Source of the DNA: Burkholderiales bacterium RIFCSPLOWO2_12_FULL_65_40 | GTDB taxonomy: Bacteria; Pseudomonadota; Gammaproteobacteria; Burkholderiales; Burkholderiaceae_C | DNA length: 64,000 bases | Direction: 5' to 3' | Assembly: GCA_001770955.1 (NCBI GenBank) | Contig: MESL01000034.1 | Coordinates: forward strand, 46,343-110,342 | Shown: positions 19,965-28,588 of the stretch, piece after piece | Position numbering within the stretch: the stretch's first letter is position 1 | Layout: each line of letters opens with the position of its first letter | Notes under the pieces: generated by a model | Databases searched by the model: none | Seen by the model: the letters and a program-made list of their open reading frames with translations, nothing else | What the model was told of the DNA's origin: nothing | Made by a program: the position numbers and the translations under genes

Positions 19965-20965
19965 ACGCCGCCGTCCAGCCCCTGGTCCAGGCGCATGACC
20001 TGACGCGCACCTTCGATGTGTCGGCGCCCTGGCTCAACCGCGTGCTTGAGCGCAAGCCACGCACCTTGCTGCACGCCGTCGATGGCGTGAGTTTCGAGAT
20101 CGAGAAGGGCAAGACCCTGGCCCTGGTGGGTGAGTCTGGTTGCGGCAAAAGCACCGTGGCGCGTTTGCTGGTGGGTCTCTATGAGCCCACGCGCGGCGGC
20201 CTCACGTTCGATGGCCAGGATGCGCACGCCGCCTTCAAGGGCGCCCATGCCAAGGTCATGCGCCGCCGCATCCAGATGATCTTCCAGGACCCGTACGCCA
20301 GCCTCAACCCGCGCTGGCTGGTGGAAGACATCGTGGGAGAGCCGCTGAAAGAGCATGGCCTGATCACCGACAAGGCGCAGTTGAAAGAGCGTGTGGGCGA
20401 ACTGCTGAAGTCCGTGGGGCTGTCGCCGCTCGACATGGTCAAGTATCCGCACCAGTTCTCGGGCGGGCAGCGCCAGCGCATCTCGATTGCCCGCGCCCTG
20501 GCCACCGAGCCCGAGTTTCTGGTGTGCGACGAGCCCACCAGCGCGCTCGACGTGTCGGTGCAAGCCCAGGTGCTCAACATCATGAAGGACCTGCAGCGCG
20601 AGCGGCAGCTCACCTACCTGTTCATCAGCCACAACCTGGCCGTGGTGCGCCACGTCAGCGACCAGGTGGGCGTGATGTACCTGGGCCGCCTGGTGGAGCT
20701 GGCCGACAAGCACACCCTGTTCGACACCCCGCGCCACCCCTACACGCGCATGCTGCTCGATGCCATCCCCAAGATGCACGACACCGGCAAGGCGCGCACC
20801 CCTGTGCAGGGCGAGGTGCCCAACCCGCTCAACCCGCCGCCGGGCTGCGCCTTCAATCCGCGCTGCCCGCATGTGAACGAGCGCTGCCGCACCGAGCGGC
20901 CCCAGCTGCTCACGCTGGGCGGCATCCGCATCGCCTGCCACGCGGTGGAAGAGGGCCGGATCTGA
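19961..20965 (+). CDS. Peptide-type ABC transporter ATPase, DppF-like
   Basis: This is the second ATPase subunit. The 334-residue protein has Walker A GESGCGKS near residue 51, signature FSGGQRQR near residue 168, Walker B FLVCDEPTSALD near residue 186, and CAFNPRCPHVNERC near residue 297. The ATG overlaps the preceding stop (ATGA). It closes the importer operon; a family-1 repeat begins 17 bp after its stop and may mark the transcript end. Confidence 0.95.
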   Translation: MNAAVQPLVQAHDLTRTFDVSAPWLNRVLERKPRTLLHAVDGVSFEIEKGKTLALVGESGCGKSTVARLLVGLYEPTRGGLTFDGQDAHAAFKGAHAKVMRRRIQMIFQDPYASLNPRWLVEDIVGEPLKEHGLITDKAQLKERVGELLKSVGLSPLDMVKYPHQFSGGQRQRISIARALATEPEFLVCDEPTSALDVSVQAQVLNIMKDLQRERQLTYLFISHNLAVVRHVSDQVGVMYLGRLVELADKHTLFDTPRHPYTRMLLDAIPKMHDTGKARTPVQGEVPNPLNPPPGCAFNPRCPHVNERCRTERPQLLTLGGIRIACHAVEEGRI

Positions 20966-20981
20966 GCAGCAGAGGGGGTAT

Positions 20982-21052
20982 GTGCTCATAAAATGGTAGC
21001 TTATGACGCTTGATAAATAAGCGTTTGCGGCCGATTTGGCTTGTAATTTCTC
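20982..21052. repeat. Family-1 repeat after the importer operon
   Basis: TGCTCATAAAATGGTAGCTT, then ATGACGCTTGATAAATAAGC, then GTTTGCGGCCGATTTGGCTT. It is one of the fullest copies, including the GCGGCCGATTT ... CTTGTAA right half shared with the 57.5-kb copy. Confidence 0.85.
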
Positions 21053-21150
21053 GGTGTGATGACACAGCCATGCTCCGTGTCTTCACAGGTTTGTCATGCG
21101 GCGCGCCCACCATCGGTGGCTTTGATACAGAACACCGAGGGAGTTGGAGC

Positions 21151-23055
21151 ATGCACAAGCACCTGGGAGCGCCGCTGCGCGCGGCGGCATGGGCACTGGC
21201 GGTGGCGGGGCTGTTGAGCGCCTGCGGCGGATCGGACGACGCAGCGCTAACGCCGTACACACTGACGCTGCTGCACATCAACGACCACCATTCCACGCTG
21301 GAAGGCAAGAGCCGCACGCTGCAGCTCGATGCCGGCAGCGGCACCCCCGTGGCCGTGGCGGTGGACGCGGGTGGCTTTGCACGCGTAGCCACTGCTTTCG
21401 ATGAACTGGGCAAGGCAGCAGGCGCCAATGTGCTCAAGCTGCACGCGGGCGACGCGCTCACCGGCACGCTGTACTTCAACCGCGCGGGCGCCGACGGCGA
21501 GGCCGACGCGGCGCTGATGAATACCGTGTGCTTTGACGCCTTCACGCTCGGCAACCACGAGTTCGACAAGGGCGATGCGGGGCTTAAAGGCTTTCTGGAT
21601 CAACTGCGCAAAGGCAGCTGCAAGACACCGGCGCTGAGTGCCAACGTGCAATTTGGCGCCCAGTCCGCGTTGAACGCCACCCGGGCGCCGGGCGCGGTGC
21701 TGCCGTCGACCGTGCTCGAGCGCGGCGGCCAGAAAATCGGTGTGGTGGGCCTGACGATTGCGCAAAAAACCAAGATTTCGTCCAGCCCCGATGCCGACAC
21801 CACGTTCGAGAACGAGACCGTGGCCGCGCAGCGCCAGATTGACGCGCTGCGCGCCCAGGGCGTGAACAAGATTGTGCTGCTGAGCCACATCGGCTACGAC
21901 CTCGACAAGCAGGTGGCCGCCCAGCTCAGCGGCGTGGACGTGGTGGTGGGCGGCGACTCGCACACCCTGCTGGGCCCCGACACCCTCAAGGCGCGCGGCG
22001 TGGGCAACCCGGCGGGCAGCTACCCCACGCGCCTCACCGACAAGGACGGCAAAACCGTTTGCGTGGTGCAAGCCTGGGAGTATGCGCAGGTGGTGGGCGA
22101 GCTGACAGTGAGCTTTGACGAGCGCGGTGACGTGCAAAGCTGCACCGGCACGCCGCATGTGCTGATCGGCGACAACTTCACCATCGCCGGCAAGGCGCCG
22201 ACCGCGGCTGAAAAGACCGCCCTGCAGGCGAGCGTGGCAGCCAGCGGCTTTTTGCGCAGCACGCCACCGCAGGCGGCAGCCCTGGCCGTGCTCAAGCCTT
22301 ACCAGGAGCGCGTGGCCGGCTTCAGCAAAACCGTGGTGGCCACGGCGCCCGTGGAGCTGTGCGCGCGCCGCGTGCCCGGCGGCCCTGGCTCGGTGGACTA
22401 CGGCCGCTCCAGCGCGGCCTGCAATGCCGAGGGCAGCGTGAGCCTGCGCGGCGGCGACATCCAGCAGCTGGTGGCGCAGGCCTATCTGGACGTGGCCAAC
22501 GCACGCTACGGCGGCGCCGATATTTCGCTGCAAAGCGGCGGCGGTGTGCGCATCCCCCTGCTGGGGCCGGTGACGGCAGCCCAGGCCATCCAGGTGCTGC
22601 CCTTTGGCAACATGCTGTTCCGCCTGGATGTGACGGGGCAGGAGGTCAAGGGCATGCTCGAAGACGGTCTGGAGGCGGTGTACGGCCCCGGTGGCTCGAC
22701 CGGTCCCTACCCCTACACCGGCGGCATGCGCTTTGACGTGAACGCCGCCGCCGCCAAGGGCCAGCGCGCCAGCGCCATCGAAGTGCGTGACCGGACCAGT
22801 GGCGCGTGGGCGCCCCTGGACGCCGCCAGGACCTACCGGCTGTTTGTGCTGAGCTTCAACGCCACCGGTGGCGACGGCTACAAAACCCTGGCCGCCGTGC
22901 CCGCTGCACGCCGCCTGGACATCGGCGTGCTCGATGCCGACGTGTTCTTCAACTACATCGAGAACAGGCCCAAGGACACCGCCAGCGGCCTGCCGCTGCT
23001 CAATCGCCTGCCACTGGAGTGGTACAGCACGCGCAACTTCACGGGTCCGAACTGA
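21151..23055 (+). CDS. Lipoprotein 5'-nucleotidase / 2',3'-cyclic phosphodiesterase family
   Basis: UshA-type periplasmic enzymes dephosphorylate nucleotides for salvage. The ATG at 21151 has GGAG 5 bases upstream and begins a lipoprotein signal with lipobox LLSAC, so the 634-residue product should be membrane-anchored. The metallophosphoesterase motifs are LLHINDHHSTLE near residue 40, TLGNHEFDKGD near 133, and GGDSH near 270. The C-terminal nucleotidase domain includes the QSGGGVRIPL segment near 465 and GGDGYKTL near 572. Longer upstream open sequence runs into the repeat. It appears monocistronic. Confidence 0.92.
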   Translation: MHKHLGAPLRAAAWALAVAGLLSACGGSDDAALTPYTLTLLHINDHHSTLEGKSRTLQLDAGSGTPVAVAVDAGGFARVATAFDELGKAAGANVLKLHAGDALTGTLYFNRAGADGEADAALMNTVCFDAFTLGNHEFDKGDAGLKGFLDQLRKGSCKTPALSANVQFGAQSALNATRAPGAVLPSTVLERGGQKIGVVGLTIAQKTKISSSPDADTTFENETVAAQRQIDALRAQGVNKIVLLSHIGYDLDKQVAAQLSGVDVVVGGDSHTLLGPDTLKARGVGNPAGSYPTRLTDKDGKTVCVVQAWEYAQVVGELTVSFDERGDVQSCTGTPHVLIGDNFTIAGKAPTAAEKTALQASVAASGFLRSTPPQAAALAVLKPYQERVAGFSKTVVATAPVELCARRVPGGPGSVDYGRSSAACNAEGSVSLRGGDIQQLVAQAYLDVANARYGGADISLQSGGGVRIPLLGPVTAAQAIQVLPFGNMLFRLDVTGQEVKGMLEDGLEAVYGPGGSTGPYPYTGGMRFDVNAAAAKGQRASAIEVRDRTSGAWAPLDAARTYRLFVLSFNATGGDGYKTLAAVPAARRLDIGVLDADVFFNYIENRPKDTASGLPLLNRLPLEWYSTRNFTGPN

Positions 23056-23115
23056 TTCCGGGGCGGGAACGGACGCGGGCATACTGGGCAGCTCATCTGT
23101 GAAAGGAGCTTTCCC

Positions 23116-23610
23116 ATGACCGCATTCACCCTCTCCAGCCCCGACATCCCCAGCGGCGGCAGCGTGCCGCCGCATTTCGAATTCGACGGCTTTGGCTGCT
23201 CGGGCCGCAACGAGTCGCCCGCCCTGCAGTGGAGCGGCGCGCCCGAGGGCACGAAGAGCTTTGCCGTGACGGTGTACGACCCCGACGCGCCCACTGGCTC
23301 GGGCTGGTGGCACTGGTTTGTGGTGGATGTGCCTGCAACCTGCACGCAACTGGCGCCCAACGCGGGCGCCAAGGGCGGTGCCGGCTTGCCTGCCGGAGCC
23401 CGCCAGATTCGCAACGACTACGGCGCTCTTGCCTGGGGCGGCATGTGCCCGCCGCCGGGTGACAAGCCGCACCGCTACATCTTCACGGTGCACGCGCTGG
23501 GAGTGGAGAAGCTGGAGATTCCCGACGATGCCACGGCCGCGCTGGCCGGCTTCATGGTCAATGCCAACACCCTGGCCAAGGCCACGTTCACATCGACCTA
23601 CGGTCGGTGA
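23116..23610 (+). CDS. YbhB/YbcL family (PEBP/Raf-kinase-inhibitor-like) protein
   Basis: The protein has a phosphatidylethanolamine-binding-protein fold. The 164-residue product carries the family's ligand-pocket motif YDPDAPTGSGWWHWFVVDVP near residue 54 and the later GGMCPPPGDKPHRYIF near residue 110. No signal peptide, so it is cytoplasmic. AAAGGAG precedes the ATG. Biological role in bacteria is poorly defined. A long inverted pair of family-1 repeats follows, before the convergent regulator gene. Confidence 0.92.
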   Translation: MTAFTLSSPDIPSGGSVPPHFEFDGFGCSGRNESPALQWSGAPEGTKSFAVTVYDPDAPTGSGWWHWFVVDVPATCTQLAPNAGAKGGAGLPAGARQIRNDYGALAWGGMCPPPGDKPHRYIFTVHALGVEKLEIPDDATAALAGFMVNANTLAKATFTSTYGR

Positions 23611-23612
23611 CA

Positions 23613-23710
23613 TCAAAAAAGTGAGCTGCTTGCGCTTGTCAGGCGGTAATTTCAGATAGTTTTGTATCTGAAATCAATATCTGACAAGCGGTAGCAGCTA
23701 TGTTTTTTGA
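23613..23710. repeat. Inverted pair of family-1 repeats (long hairpin, convergent junction)
   Basis: Left arm TCAAAAAAGTGAGCTGCTTG and on; right arm, read on the minus strand, TCAAAAAACATAGCTGCTAC and on. Both continue GCGCTTGTCAG or CGCTTGTCAG and meet at TTTCAGATA / TATCTGAAA. The hairpin ends in T runs on both strands, so it should act as a bidirectional terminator. Confidence 0.9.
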
Positions 23711-23716
23711 GTCGAC

Positions 23717-24562
23717 TCAGGTATAGCGCTTGGCGCGCAGGTTGTCCTTCATCTGCTGCAGGATGGGCTGCAGCGAGCTGCCGATGCGCAGCGCCACACA
23801 AGTGGCGAGCACATCGATGATGAGCAGGTGCAGCAGGCGCGAGACCATGGGGCTGTAGCGGTCGTAGCCCTCGGGGTGGTCGGCCGCGAGGTGGATGTGG
23901 CAGGTGCTCGCCAGGGGCGAGCCGCTGGCCGTGATGGCGATGGTCGTCGCGCCGTTCTTGCGCGCGATGTCGGCCGCGTCCATCAGGTCGCGGGTGCGGC
24001 CCGAGTTGGAGATGATGACCAGGCAGTCGCCCGGCCCGAGCAGCGTGGCGCTCATCACCTGCATGTGGCCGTCGCTGGTGGCAATCGACGTGACACCGAG
24101 GCGGAAGAACTTGTGCTGCGCGTCCTGCGCCACGATGCCCGAATTGCCCACGCCATAGAACTCGATGCGCTGGCGCGTTTTCCAGGTGCTGGCCAGCGCC
24201 ACCGCCGCGCGCTCGATGGCCACGGTGCTGGCCGCGTTGCGGTACTGCAGGAAGGCGGCCACGGCGTTGTCCACCACCTTCACCAGCACGTCGCCGGTCT
24301 TGTCGTCGGCGTCCACGCTGCGGTGGATGAAGGGCACGCCCTCGCTCACGCTGCCGGCCAGTTTCAGCTTGAAGTCGGCCAGCCCGTCGTAGCCCATGCT
24401 GCGGCAAAAGCGCACCACGGTGGGCTTGCTCACATGGGCGCGCTCGGCCAGCTCTCGCACCGGCAGGCGGGCAAAGGCCCGGGCATCCTGCAGCACGAGT
24501 CGGGCGACGCGCTGCTCGGCCGGGGCCAGCGAGGGCAGGGAGGCGGTGATGCGGTCCAGCAT
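23717..24562 (-). CDS. RpiR/HexR-type transcriptional regulator with SIS domain
   Basis: It is a repressor of the RpiR class, which senses sugar phosphates. The start at [20 protein letters not shown] gives 281 residues. The N-terminal HTH contains [20 protein letters not shown] (residues about 40-59). The C-terminal SIS sugar-phosphate domain includes [15 protein letters not shown] near 133 and the ISNSGRTRD loop near 182. It is divergent from transaldolase and near pgi, so HexR-like control of central sugar metabolism by KDPG is the best guess. The ligand itself is inferred. Confidence 0.88.
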   Translation of the reverse strand: MLDRITASLPSLAPAEQRVARLVLQDARAFARLPVRELAERAHVSKPTVVRFCRSMGYDGLADFKLKLAGSVSEGVPFIHRSVDADDKTGDVLVKVVDNAVAAFLQYRNAASTVAIERAAVALASTWKTRQRIEFYGVGNSGIVAQDAQHKFFRLGVTSIATSDGHMQVMSATLLGPGDCLVIISNSGRTRDLMDAADIARKNGATTIAITASGSPLASTCHIHLAADHPEGYDRYSPMVSRLLHLLIIDVLATCVALRIGSSLQPILQQMKDNLRAKRYT

Positions 24563-24598
24563 GGTGTGGGTGGTGGAAGGAATTGGCCCAGAATGTAA

Positions 24599-24615
24599 CG
24601 CGGTTTCATACCGCG
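24599..24615. promoter_or_regulatory. Candidate operator between the RpiR-type regulator and tal
   Basis: An inverted repeat CGCGGT-TTCAT-ACCGCG lies in the 130-bp divergent promoter region and is flanked by TGTAAC on both sides in the same direction. Its position suits autoregulation plus control of tal. I cannot match it to a known HexR consensus from memory. Confidence 0.35.
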
Positions 24616-24692
24616 CTGTAACCGGGCGGCGGCATACACTTGAGGGTTGCGTGGCGCCCGCGGCTGCGCCAGACCGACCAACGAGGATTTGC

Positions 24693-25640
24693 ATGAACCA
24701 GCTCGACGCTCTCAAACAGTTCACCACCGTGGTGGCCGACACCGGCGATTTTCACCAACTGGCCCAGTTCCAGCCGCGCGATGCCACCACCAACCCGTCG
24801 CTGATCCTCAAGGCCGTGCAAAAAACCGACTACGCGCCGCTGCTGCAGTCCACCGTGGCGCAGTGGAAGGACCGGCCCATGGACGAGATCATCGACCGCC
24901 TGCTGGTGCGTTTTGGCTGCGAAATTCTGTCGATCATCCCGGGCCGGGTGTCCACCGAGGTCGATGCGCGCCTGAGCTTCGATACCAGCGCCACGGTGTC
25001 GCGCGCCGAACGCATCATCGAGCTGTACCAGGCGCAAGGTATCCACATCGACCGCGTGCTCATCAAGATCGCCGCCACCTGGGAGGGCATCGAGGCAGCG
25101 CGCAAGCTCGAGAGCAAGGGCATCCACACCAACCTCACGCTGCTGTTCTCGTTCTGCCAGGCGGTGGCCTGCGGCCAGGCCAGGGTGCAGCTGATCTCGC
25201 CGTTTGTCGGCCGCATTTACGACTGGTACAAGAAGCAGGCGGGCGCGAACTGGAATGAGGCTGCGATGGCCGGGGCCAATGACCCGGGCGTGCAATCGGT
25301 GCGCCGCATCTTCAATCACTACAAGCGCTTTGGTATCGCCACCGAAGTCATGGGCGCGAGTTTTCGCAACGTGGGCCAGATCACCGCGCTGGCGGGCTGC
25401 GATCTGCTCACCATCGCCCCCGACCTGCTGGCCCAGTTGGCCGGCACCGAGGCCCCGCTGCAGCGTGCGTTGGATGCCGACGCCGCGCGCACCATGGACC
25501 TGCCCGCCGTGCAATACGACGAGGCAGGATTCCGCTATGCCCTGAACGACGACCCGATGGGCACGGAAAAGCTGGCCGAGGGTATCCGCGCCTTTGCGGT
25601 CGATACCGTGAAGCTCGAACAGATCATCCTCGCGGCCTGA
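24693..25640 (+). CDS. tal: Transaldolase
   Basis: This enzyme of the non-oxidative pentose phosphate pathway transfers dihydroxyacetone. The ATG at 24693 with GAGGA upstream gives 315 residues, matching E. coli TalB (317). Signature DATTNPSLI lies near residue 30, the Schiff-base lysine in [12 protein letters not shown] near residue 126, and [15 protein letters not shown] near residue 148. Upstream in-frame sequence lies in the regulator gene and is not coding for this protein. It is divergent from the RpiR-type regulator that probably controls it. Confidence 0.97.
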   Translation: MNQLDALKQFTTVVADTGDFHQLAQFQPRDATTNPSLILKAVQKTDYAPLLQSTVAQWKDRPMDEIIDRLLVRFGCEILSIIPGRVSTEVDARLSFDTSATVSRAERIIELYQAQGIHIDRVLIKIAATWEGIEAARKLESKGIHTNLTLLFSFCQAVACGQARVQLISPFVGRIYDWYKKQAGANWNEAAMAGANDPGVQSVRRIFNHYKRFGIATEVMGASFRNVGQITALAGCDLLTIAPDLLAQLAGTEAPLQRALDADAARTMDLPAVQYDEAGFRYALNDDPMGTEKLAEGIRAFAVDTVKLEQIILAA

Positions 25641-25719
25641 CCCGGCCCCTCGGCGAGGGGCGGGCGTGTCTCGTTACACTTGAATGTTGCGCCTGCAGTT
25701 TGGGCCACAGGAATTGTTT

Positions 25720-26838
25720 ATGCACTCAGTCGTCATCAGCGGCACGGGCCTCTACCAGCCTGAGCACACCATCACCAACGCCGAGCTGGTGGAATCCTTC
25801 AACCAGTACGTGGACCAGGAAAACGCACGCCATGCCGCCGAGATCGCGGCGGGTACGCGCGAGCCTCTGACGTATTCGAGCGTCGAGTTCATCGAGAAAG
25901 CCTCCGGCATCCAGCAGCGCTATGTGCTGGAAAAGAGCGGCATCCTCGACCCCACGCGCATGTACCCGCGCTTCACCGAGCGCGCGGACGACCAGCTTTC
26001 GCTGATGGCTGAAATCGCCGTGGCGGCGGGCCAGGAGGCGTTGCGGTGCGCCGGCAAGACCGGCGCGGACGTGGACGCCGTGCTGTGCGCCGCCGCCAAC
26101 ATGCAGCGCGCCTACCCGGCCATGGCCATCGAGATCCAGCAGGCGCTGGGTGCGGGCGGCTATGGCTTTGACATGAACGTGGCCTGCTCGTCGGCCACCT
26201 TCGCCATCGAGCAGGCGGTCAACGCGGTGCGTACCGGCAGCGCCAAATGCGTGCTCGTGGTCAACCCCGAGATCACCTCGGGTCACCAGGCCTGGAACGA
26301 CCGCGACTGCCATTTCATCTTCGGCGATGTCTGCACGGCGGTGGTCGTCGAGCGTGCCGAGAGTGCCACCGCTGCCGACCAGTGGGACGTGCTGGGCACG
26401 CGCCTGGTCACGCAGTTTTCCAACAACATCCGCAACAATTTCGGCTTCCTCAACCGCAGCGAGGACAGCGACCCGAACGCGCGGGACAAGACCTTCCGCC
26501 AGGAGGGCCGCAAAGTGTTCAAGGAAGTGGTGCCGATTGCAGCGGCCCACATCGAAGGCCACCTGGCCGATCTGGGCCATGCGCCCACCGCCGTGCGCCG
26601 CTTCTGGCTGCACCAGGCCAACCAGGGCATGAATCAGCTTGTCATCAAAAAATTGGTGGGGGATGCCAGCCCCGACGTGGCGCCGCTGATCCTGGACGAA
26701 TTCGCCAACACCGCTTCTGCGGGTTCCATCATCGCCTTCCACAAGCACCGTGCCGATCTGGTTTCGGGTGACATGGGCGTGATCTGTTCCTTCGGCGCGG
26801 GTTACTCGGTCGGCAGCGTGGTGGTGTGCAAGCGCTAG
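25720..26838 (+). CDS. Beta-ketoacyl-ACP synthase III family protein (FabH-like)
   Basis: Thiolase-fold condensing enzyme of the KAS III group. The ATG at 25720 has AGGA 8 bases upstream and gives 372 residues, longer than E. coli FabH (317). The catalytic triad is visible: Cys in NVACSSATFAIEQA near residue 160, His in FWLHQANQGMNQL near residue 295, and Asn in DEFANTASAGS near residue 327. The extra length lies mainly in an inserted loop at about residues 20-60. The size resembles the Pseudomonas FabH-like enzymes that use medium-chain acyl-CoA; substrate here is inference. Confidence 0.9.
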   Translation: MHSVVISGTGLYQPEHTITNAELVESFNQYVDQENARHAAEIAAGTREPLTYSSVEFIEKASGIQQRYVLEKSGILDPTRMYPRFTERADDQLSLMAEIAVAAGQEALRCAGKTGADVDAVLCAAANMQRAYPAMAIEIQQALGAGGYGFDMNVACSSATFAIEQAVNAVRTGSAKCVLVVNPEITSGHQAWNDRDCHFIFGDVCTAVVVERAESATAADQWDVLGTRLVTQFSNNIRNNFGFLNRSEDSDPNARDKTFRQEGRKVFKEVVPIAAAHIEGHLADLGHAPTAVRRFWLHQANQGMNQLVIKKLVGDASPDVAPLILDEFANTASAGSIIAFHKHRADLVSGDMGVICSFGAGYSVGSVVVCKR

Positions 26839-26988
26839 GATGAAACACCCCCCCCTGAGCCGCTTCGCGTCTTCCCCCCGAGGGGGACGCCGCCCGTGCG
26901 GCGGGGCGGCCCTTGCACGGCGGCCGCTGGCCTGGGCCGCGCCAGTGGCAGGGCCTGCGTGCGGTGGGTAGCGTAACGGATCACTGAT
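26839..26988. repeat. Family-2 repeat upstream of pgi
   Basis: It begins at the previous stop with ACCCCCCCCTGAGCCGCTTC, continues GCGTCTTCCCCCCGAGGGGG and GCGGGGCGGCCCTTGCACGG, and ends GGATCACTGAT directly before the pgi ATG. It therefore supplies the entire pgi leader. Confidence 0.88.
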
Positions 26989-28545
26989 ATGCACTTGCGT
27001 TGTGACGAGACTCCACAGTGGTCGCTCTTGCGGCAGCATTTCGAGACCGCAGGGCGTTGCCTTGATCTGCGCCAGGCCTTTGCGGCCGATGCGCAGCGGT
27101 TTGCGCACTTCAGCCAGTCGGCGCCCCATGTCTTTGCCGATCTGTCGAAGAACCTCTGGGATCGGCCTGCCGAGGCATTGTTGCTGGACATGGCGCGCCA
27201 GTGCGAGATCGAGTCGCAGCGCGATGCCATGCTGCGCGGCGAAACCATCAACGGAACCGAGCAGCGGGCCGTGCTGCACACGCTGCTGCGCAGGCCCCCG
27301 GGTCTGGCGCTGCCCGGAGACCTGCCGTGCGTCGCGCCGGACCTGGTACAGGTGCATGCCACCCTGGACGCCATGCTGGCCTTCGCGGAAACGGTGCGCG
27401 CGGACGAAGGCATCACCGATGTGGTGAACATCGGCATTGGGGGCTCCGATCTGGGGCCCCACATGGCAGTGCTGGCGCTGGAGGCCTTTCGCATTCCGGG
27501 CAAACGCTTCCACTTTGTGTCCAACATCGATGGGCATGAACTGCATGCGGTGCTCCGGCAATTGCGGCCCGAGCGCACGCTGTTCCTGGTGGCCTCCAAA
27601 ACCTTCACCACCATCGAGACCATGACCAACGCCCGCTCGGCCCTGGCATGGTTCCAGGCGCAGGGTGGCCAGGACGTGTCCCGCCACTTTGTCGCACTGA
27701 CCACCCATGTGGAGGCGGCCCGGGCCCTGGGCATCACCACCACCTTCGGGTTCTGGGACTGGGTGGGAGGGCGCTATTCCCTCTGGTCGGCCATTGGCCT
27801 GCCCGTGGCCATCGCGGTGGGGGCCGAGGGCTTTCGCAGCCTGCTGGGTGGCGCCCATGCCATGGACGAGCACTTTCGCACCGCGCCTCTGGCGTCCAAC
27901 CTCCCGGTGCGGCTGGGCCTGCTGGATGTCTGGTACCGCAATTTCCATGGATTCAACAACCGTTGCGTGGCGCCCTACCATGCCGGCCTGCGGCGCTTGC
28001 CGGCCTATCTGCAGCAGCTCGAGATGGAAAGCAACGGCAAGCGCGTGGACCGGCAGGGCCGTCTGCTGCCCATGTCGACTTCGCCCATTCTGTGGGGCGA
28101 GCCAGGCAGCAATGGCCAGCACGCGTTCTTCCAGATGCTGCACCAGGGCAGTGATGTGTTGCCCCTCGAAATCGTGGCGGTGCGCCAGCGCGCCCACCCC
28201 CTGGCCGGGCACCACCAGATGCTGCTGGCCAATGCGCTCGCGCAGTCCCAGGCCTTGATGGTAGGTCGGCCCAGCACCGACGGGCACCGCCATTGCCCGG
28301 GCAACCGGCCCAGCACCTTCCTGTTGCTTGACGCGCTCGCGCCTGCTTCGCTGGGGGCGTTGATTGCGTTGCAGGAGCACCGCGTATTCGTCAGCGGCTG
28401 CCTCTGGGGCATCAACAGCTTTGATCAGTGGGGGGTGGAGCTGGGCAAGGGGCTGGCGCGCGATCTGGAACTTCGCCTGGCCAGCGGCGACGCGACGGGC
28501 CTGGACGCTTCGACAGCGGGCCTGCTGCAGCGTCTGCGGGGTTGA
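26989..28545 (+). CDS. pgi: Glucose-6-phosphate isomerase
   Basis: Interconverts glucose-6-phosphate and fructose-6-phosphate. The 518-residue product has signature 1 (FGFWDWVGGRYSLWSAIGLP) near residue 248 and signature 2 (GCLWGINSFDQWGVELGKG) near residue 468. GIGGSDLGP near residue 149 and SKTFTTIETM near residue 203 form the phosphate site. No Shine-Dalgarno is visible; the ATG is abutted by the family-2 repeat end. Together with tal and the RpiR-type regulator it forms a small sugar-metabolism neighbourhood. Confidence 0.97.
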   Translation: MHLRCDETPQWSLLRQHFETAGRCLDLRQAFAADAQRFAHFSQSAPHVFADLSKNLWDRPAEALLLDMARQCEIESQRDAMLRGETINGTEQRAVLHTLLRRPPGLALPGDLPCVAPDLVQVHATLDAMLAFAETVRADEGITDVVNIGIGGSDLGPHMAVLALEAFRIPGKRFHFVSNIDGHELHAVLRQLRPERTLFLVASKTFTTIETMTNARSALAWFQAQGGQDVSRHFVALTTHVEAARALGITTTFGFWDWVGGRYSLWSAIGLPVAIAVGAEGFRSLLGGAHAMDEHFRTAPLASNLPVRLGLLDVWYRNFHGFNNRCVAPYHAGLRRLPAYLQQLEMESNGKRVDRQGRLLPMSTSPILWGEPGSNGQHAFFQMLHQGSDVLPLEIVAVRQRAHPLAGHHQMLLANALAQSQALMVGRPSTDGHRHCPGNRPSTFLLLDALAPASLGALIALQEHRVFVSGCLWGINSFDQWGVELGKGLARDLELRLASGDATGLDASTAGLLQRLRG

Positions 28546-28588
28546 CGCGCGGCGACCTGCGTTCGCGCACTCGTCCGAGTCCCCTTCG

